DNA of 64,000 nucleotides from Paroceanicella profunda (GTDB taxonomy: Bacteria > Pseudomonadota > Alphaproteobacteria > Rhodobacterales > Rhodobacteraceae), in assembly GCF_005887635.2 (NCBI RefSeq), contig NZ_CP040818.1, positions 3,068,501 to 3,132,500 of the forward strand, in the 5' to 3' direction. Numbering within the stretch: the first letter of the stretch is position 1; each line of letters starts with the position of its first letter. Both the position numbers and the translations under genes were made by a program. Below, in pieces: positions 60,279 through 64,000 of this stretch. Under the pieces are notes generated by a model, which saw only the letters and a program-made list of their open reading frames with translations, had not been told where the DNA came from and searched no databases.

Positions 60279-60766
60279 GGGGCGTCTCCCTCTCTGCCGG
60301 CAAGTTTGCGCAGCAGGCCAAGCAGTGTTTTTCGTTCCTGTTCAGTGAGTTCCGGTGAACTCTCGCGGTCATGCCTGAAGAAGGCCGCCTCCCGCGCGGC
60401 AACAAAGGCGGCGCCCTGCGCAGTGAGGATCAGCTCCACGGCCCGGCGGTCGTCCTCCGGCACCTGGCGCGCCACCAGCCCGCGGTCGGCCAGAACCCGC
60501 ACGATCTTGGCCATGTTCGCGCGCTTGATCATCAGCGCCTTGGCCAGCACGCCCTGCCGCAGGCCGGGGTTGTCGCGCAGCGCCAGCAGGATGGTGAAGG
60601 CGCCCGGCGTGAGGTCCAGCGGGCCGAGCGTGGCGAAGAACCGCGCGAAGTTGCGCTGCTGCGACAGGCGCAGCAGGAAGCCCAGGCTGTCGTGGAAGCG
60701 CGACAGGTCCGCCCCCGGCGCGGCGGCCGGCAGGGGCGCCGGCGCGCGCGGGGCGGGCCCGCTCAT
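60275..60766 (-). CDS. MarR family transcriptional regulator
   Basis: A 163-residue winged-helix regulator with an Ala/Pro-rich N-terminus. FLLRLSQQRNFARFFATLG forms the dimer helix, LTPGAFTILLALRDNPGLRQ and VLAKALMIKRANMAKIVRVL the DNA-binding region, and LVARQVPEDDRRAVELILT the wing. It overlaps both neighbours by four bases (ATGA), so it is made from the same mRNA as the hydratase and amidohydrolase. Probably it represses the cluster until an acyl-CoA inducer binds, as CouR-, BadR- and FerR-type MarR proteins do. Confidence 0.9.
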   Translation of the reverse strand: MSGPAPRAPAPLPAAAPGADLSRFHDSLGFLLRLSQQRNFARFFATLGPLDLTPGAFTILLALRDNPGLRQGVLAKALMIKRANMAKIVRVLADRGLVARQVPEDDRRAVELILTAQGAAFVAAREAAFFRHDRESSPELTEQERKTLLGLLRKLAGREGDAP

Positions 60767-61539
60767 GCCGGGCGGTCGAGCTTCGCGGCGCGCTTTTCGA
60801 GAAAGGCGCGCAGCCGCTCTTCCGCTTCCGGGCTGGTGGCGGTGAAGGAGGAGATGAAGCTCTCCACGAAGAGCCCGTCCTCCTGGCTCATGTCCTGGAT
60901 GCGCGGCAGCGCGTTGATGACGGCGTAGTTCGAAAGATAGGCGTTGCCGGCGGCCTTGCGCGCCAGCTCCAGCGCCTTCGCGCGCGCGCCGCCTTCGGGC
61001 ACCACGTATTGCACGAGGTTCCAGCGCTCGCCCTCCGCGGCCGAGAGCACCCGGCCGGTGAGCATCAGGTCCGTCATCCGCGCCACGCTCATCAGCCGGG
61101 CGATGCGCACCGAGCCGCCACCGCCCACGTAGATGCCGCGCTGGCCCTCCGGAAGGGCGAAGAACGCGCCTTCCTCGGCCACGCGCAGGTGGGTGGAGGC
61201 CGCAAGTTCCAGCCCGCCGCCCACCACCGCGCCGTGCAGCGCGGAGACCCAGGGGATGGTGCCGCGCTGGATGAGGTCGAACACCCGGTGCCAGCGGCGC
61301 GAGCCGTGGACGCCCTCGATGGGAGTCTTCTTCGCGTGTTCGGACAGGTCGAGCCCGGCGCAGAAGTGCTGTCCGTGGCCGAAGAGCACCGCCGCCTTGG
61401 CGTCCGCCTCGGCGCGCAGCGCCACGGAGGCGATGGCCTCAACGAAAGTGTCGGAGATGGCGTTGCGCTTCTCCGGGCGGTTCAGCCCGATCAGCGCGAT
61501 GTCGCCGTCCAGTTCATAGGTGAGAAACTCTTCCGACAT
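60763..61539 (-). CDS. enoyl-CoA hydratase/isomerase (crotonase) family protein
   Basis: A 258-residue crotonase-fold protein acting on acyl-CoA thioesters. The first oxyanion segment is HGQHFCAGLDLSEHA, the second SALHGAVVGGGLELAASTHL; ALPEGQRGIYVGGGGSVRIA is the active-site helix region with a conserved Glu. The C-terminal helices are complete. ATG 61539 follows GGAGGCGCC. First gene of the hydratase-MarR-amidohydrolase operon, divergent from the acyl-CoA dehydrogenase. Confidence 0.9.
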   Translation of the reverse strand: MSEEFLTYELDGDIALIGLNRPEKRNAISDTFVEAIASVALRAEADAKAAVLFGHGQHFCAGLDLSEHAKKTPIEGVHGSRRWHRVFDLIQRGTIPWVSALHGAVVGGGLELAASTHLRVAEEGAFFALPEGQRGIYVGGGGSVRIARLMSVARMTDLMLTGRVLSAAEGERWNLVQYVVPEGGARAKALELARKAAGNAYLSNYAVINALPRIQDMSQEDGLFVESFISSFTATSPEAEERLRAFLEKRAAKLDRPA

Positions 61540-61582
61540 GGCGCCTCCGGCAGGGTCTGGAGCGGATCTGTTTCCGCGTAGA

Positions 61583-61600
61583 TTGTTTCCATGTAGACAA
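61583..61600. promoter_or_regulatory. candidate MarR operator
   Basis: TTGTTTCCATGTAGACAA is symmetric at 14 of 18 positions around CATG, the size and form of MarR-family operators. It lies in the 129-base gap between the divergent hydratase and dehydrogenase, so one site could control both transcripts. Confidence 0.55.
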
Positions 61601-61668
61601 AATGCGGGGCCCGTGTCAACGTCCCCGTCAGGGAAAACGCCACTGCCGCATCACGAAGAGAGCCCGCC

Positions 61669-63363
61669 ATGTCCTATGCCTCACAGGTCGAGACCACCTG
61701 CCGTCTTCTGGCGTGCACGCCGGGCTGGGCGCGGGTGGCGCAGCTTCACGGCGAGGTGGATGACACCCTGGCCGCGGCGGTGATCGGGGAGGCGGCGAAG
61801 CTGGCGGAGGCGGTGGTCGCCCCGCTCGACGCCGTCGCCGACCGCGAGGGCTGCCGGCTGGAGGCGGGCCGGGTGCGGACGCCGAAGGGGTTTCGCGCCG
61901 CGTTCCACGCGCTCGGGGAGGGCGGCTGGATCGGGATGGACCTGCCGGAGGCGCTCGGCGGCCAGGGGCTGCCGCTCGCCCTGCACACCGCCTGCCAGAC
62001 CTTCTTCGACCGGGCCTGCCCGGCCTTCGTGATGGCGCCCGGCCCCAGCCGCTGCGCCGCGGTGCTGCTGGCTGAGCACGCCGACGCGGGCCTGCGCGAC
62101 ACCTGGGTGCCGAGACTGGCCGGCGGCGACTGGGCGGCGACCATCTGCATCTCCGAGCCGGACGCGGGCTCCGACGTGGGGCGCATCCGCACCCGCGCGC
62201 GCCCCGCGCCGGGTGGCGGGTGGCACATCACCGGCCAGAAGATCTGGATTTCCTTCGGGGACCATGACCTCACGCCGCGCATCGGGCATTGCCTGCTGGC
62301 GCGGGTGGAGGGCGCGGCGGAGGGCACGCGCGGCCTGTCGCTGTTCCTCGTGCCCTCGACGCGCGAGGACGGCAGCCGCAACGCGGTGCACACCCTGCGC
62401 ATCGAGGAGAAGCTGGGCCTGCACGGCTCGCCCACCTGCGCGCTGGCCTTCGAGGAGGCGGAAGCCCGGTTGATCGGCGTGCCGGGGCGCGGCCTCTCGC
62501 AGATGTTCACCATGATCGAGCGCATGCGCCTGCTCACCGCCAACCAGGGGCTGGGGATCGCCAGCGCGGCGGTCGATACCGCGCGCGCCTATGCCGCCGA
62601 GCGCCGGCAGGGCGGGCCGGCCGAGGCCCCCGCCGTGCCGATCCTGGACCATGCGGACGTGCGCCGGATGCTGGCGGGCATGGCGGCGCGCACCGAGGTG
62701 CTGCGCGCGCTGGTGCTGGAACTGGGCTGCGTGCTGGACCTAGCCCGGATGGAGCCCGACGCGGCGGCCCGTGCCGAGCATGCCGCGCTGGCCGGCTGGC
62801 TGCTGCCGCAGGCCAAGACCTTCGGCGCGGAGACCGGCTTCGATGTCTCCGGCGCGGCGCTGCAGGTGCTGGGCGGTGCCGGCTACACCCGGGAATGGCC
62901 GGTGGAGCGCGGGCTGCGCGACAGCCGTATCTTCGCCATCTACGAAGGCACCACGGGCATGCAGGCGCTCGACCTGCTGGGCCGCCGGCTGTGGCGCGAT
63001 GCGGGCCGCGGCCTGGAGGTGCTGCACGCGCGCATGGCCGCCGAGATCGCGGCGGCCGACGATGCGCCGGGCCGGGCGGCGGCGGAGATCCTCGCCGGGC
63101 TGGTGGCGCTGGCGGGCGAGATGTCGGCGCTGCGGGCGGACCCGCGCGCGGCGGAGGCCGGGGCGGACGGCTTCCTGCGCGCGGCCTGGTGCGCGACCTC
63201 GGCCTGGATGGCGCTGCGCCTCGCGCGGCTGGAGGAGCCCGGGGCGCGGCACCTCGCGGCCCTCGGCGCCTGCCGGCTGGCGGAGTTGCCGGCGGAATTC
63301 GCCCTGGCGGCGGCCCGCGCCCGCGCCGGGGCGGAGATTTACGACCGGGTGTTCGGGGCCTGA
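61669..63363 (+). CDS. long acyl-CoA dehydrogenase (DmdC/FadE5-like)
   Basis: FAD enzyme of 564 residues, longer than classical acyl-CoA dehydrogenases (about 380) and like the DmdC/FadE5 group with a C-terminal extension. Visible are ATICISEPDAGSDVGRIRTR (FAD loop), WHITGQKIWISFGDHD, QVLGGAGYTREWPVERGLRD, and FAIYEGTTGMQALDLLGRRL at the active-site end. DmdC acts on 3-methylmercaptopropionyl-CoA, but sequence alone does not assign that substrate here; medium-chain or aryl-acyl-CoA is equally possible. ATG 61669. It is divergent from the hydratase operon across the candidate MarR operator. Confidence 0.9.
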   Translation: MSYASQVETTCRLLACTPGWARVAQLHGEVDDTLAAAVIGEAAKLAEAVVAPLDAVADREGCRLEAGRVRTPKGFRAAFHALGEGGWIGMDLPEALGGQGLPLALHTACQTFFDRACPAFVMAPGPSRCAAVLLAEHADAGLRDTWVPRLAGGDWAATICISEPDAGSDVGRIRTRARPAPGGGWHITGQKIWISFGDHDLTPRIGHCLLARVEGAAEGTRGLSLFLVPSTREDGSRNAVHTLRIEEKLGLHGSPTCALAFEEAEARLIGVPGRGLSQMFTMIERMRLLTANQGLGIASAAVDTARAYAAERRQGGPAEAPAVPILDHADVRRMLAGMAARTEVLRALVLELGCVLDLARMEPDAAARAEHAALAGWLLPQAKTFGAETGFDVSGAALQVLGGAGYTREWPVERGLRDSRIFAIYEGTTGMQALDLLGRRLWRDAGRGLEVLHARMAAEIAAADDAPGRAAAEILAGLVALAGEMSALRADPRAAEAGADGFLRAAWCATSAWMALRLARLEEPGARHLAALGACRLAELPAEFALAAARARAGAEIYDRVFGA

Positions 63364-63459
63364 CGGTGCGCACGGCAAGGGCGCGGGCCCGCCGCCCGCG
63401 CGTCTGCGAAAGGAGACACGGAGGGCTGCCTTGCACGGCTGGAGGAGGTGTGGCGCCTC

Positions 63460-63501
63460 GTGGCCTGTGGCCTGTGGCCTGTGGCCTGTGGCCTGTGGCC
63501 T
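63460..63501. repeat. heptanucleotide tandem repeat (GTGGCCT)6
   Basis: Six perfect GTGGCCT units followed by degenerate units at 63502-63515. The array separates the intact dehydrogenase end from its decayed duplicate. Confidence 0.95.
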
Positions 63502-63513
63502 GTAGCTTGTGGC

Positions 63514-63609
63514 GCTTGCCAGCCGCCGGAGCTGCCGGCGTTATTCGCCCGGCAGGCGGATCACGTCAGCGCCGGCGCGGCGATATACGACCGGGTGTTC
63601 GAGGCCTGA
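63514..63609 (+). pseudogene. decayed duplicate of the acyl-CoA dehydrogenase C-terminus
   Basis: In frame, this stretch encodes ACQPPELPALFARQADHVSA then GAAIYDRVFEA and a stop. The intact gene ends ACRLAELPAEFALAAARARA then GAEIYDRVFGA and a stop. The match in spacing and in the shared residues shows a duplicated 3' fragment of about 32 codons, about 246 bases downstream of the original. No start or upstream domain remains. Confidence 0.75.
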
Positions 63610-64000
63610 CGGCCCGCGCGGCATGGGCCAGGGCGCCGGTCCGCCGCCCCGCGCGGCTCCGGCAGGGCTGCGGGGCTGCCGCCCTGCACGCCTGCGAAGG
63701 GGGCGTGAGGGGCGGCAGCCTTGCGCGTTTGCGAAGGGGTACGAGAAGGTGCTGCCGTGCGCGAGCCCGGACGGGGTGAGTGCGATACCCCGTGCAGCGC
63801 TGGACAGGGGCGGCGTTGCGGTGCCTTGTGCGTTCCGCATGGGGACGGCGTGGTGACGCCATCAGCGCGCGCGAAAGGGGATCAGGGAGCGATGTGTCGC
63901 GCAGTCGCGGAGTGGGGCAAGCTCGGGGCACCCGGGGGCCTGCGCGGCGCGTGGTAAGGGCGATCCGTGCAGGCCCGGGCAGGGCCGTTCCACCGTGGGC

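Larger units (their letters stand above)
63402..63762. repeat. dispersed 36-37-bp repeat family, three copies
   Basis: Units at 63402-63437, 63690-63726 (37 bases) and 63727-63762 share the layout GTYTGCGAARGG, a variable centre, and CTGCCNTGCRCG. The last two are in tandem; the first follows the intact dehydrogenase, suggesting duplication of the gene end with its flank. Confidence 0.6.
63364..64000. other. repeat-dense spacer to window end
   Basis: No intact gene. The stretch holds a heptamer array, a decayed copy of the dehydrogenase 3' end, and three related 36-37-bp units at 63402-63437, 63690-63726 and 63727-63762. After 63770 nothing is recognised. Confidence 0.6.

Overview
The window is about 64 kb of very G+C-rich chromosomal DNA with the gene content and gene order of a member of the Rhodobacterales (Alphaproteobacteria). 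The evidence is the clpP-clpX pair, the NDUFA12/mlaD/DUF2155/aat block, glnBA, trpGDC-moaC-moeA-lexA with a GTTC-N7-GTTC SOS box typical of this class, and a red-type (form IC) Rubisco operon with cbbX. No phage, insertion sequence, CRISPR or integrase was seen. A glucosylglycerol-type compatible-solute cluster suggests a salt-exposed lifestyle, and the cbb operon shows capacity for Calvin-cycle CO2 fixation.

Layout. 0-11 kb: end of lpxB, a YbaK-type deacylase, gltA and gltX, comEC, lexA, and the tightly overlapping trpG-trpD-trpC-moaC-moeA run. 11-18 kb: a divergent polysaccharide-deacetylase-like protein on the opposite strand between trpG and trpE, then trpE, a PpiD-like chaperone and an aminotransferase. 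18-28.7 kb: a Uup-like ABC-F ATPase, an AT-rich island of about 0.55 kb, a tandem pair of related lipoproteins, parE, a 1 kb gene-free stretch packed with tandem repeats, and a methyltransferase / membrane-anchored EEP phosphatase / DUF3445 run. 28.7-41 kb: an unusual intracellular S8 peptidase, glnBA, NAD(P)HX repair enzyme, tRNA-Leu(UAG), tig, a CopD-like membrane protein, clpP, clpX, the NDUFA12-mlaD-DUF2155 block, aat and a YciI protein.

41-51 kb: the CO2-fixation operon reads leftward as cbbF-cbbP-cbbT-cbbA-cbbL-cbbS-cbbX-cbbE, with cbbR divergent at its head and an MgtC-family gene embedded on the opposite strand between cbbS and cbbX. 51-58 kb: a MarR regulator with a possible coupled leader ORF, then a three-gene osmolyte operon (glycerol-3-phosphate dehydrogenase, HAD phosphatase, GgpS-type glucosylglycerol-phosphate synthase) divergent from galU and a GH13 glucosidase. 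58-63.4 kb: a TauE/SafE exporter and an acyl-CoA degradation cluster (enoyl-CoA hydratase, MarR, amidohydrolase, and a divergent long acyl-CoA dehydrogenase) with a candidate MarR operator. 63.4-64 kb: repeats and a decayed duplicate of the acyl-CoA dehydrogenase 3' end.

The most unusual features are the AT-rich island, the abundance of short-period tandem repeats in otherwise gene-free GC-rich spacers, two operons interrupted by an opposite-strand gene, the unfused ggpP/ggpS pair with its own gpsA-like gene, and an S8 peptidase with Gln at the oxyanion-hole position. Core-gene assignments are secure. Statements about operators, promoters and small ORFs are pattern-based and uncertain.
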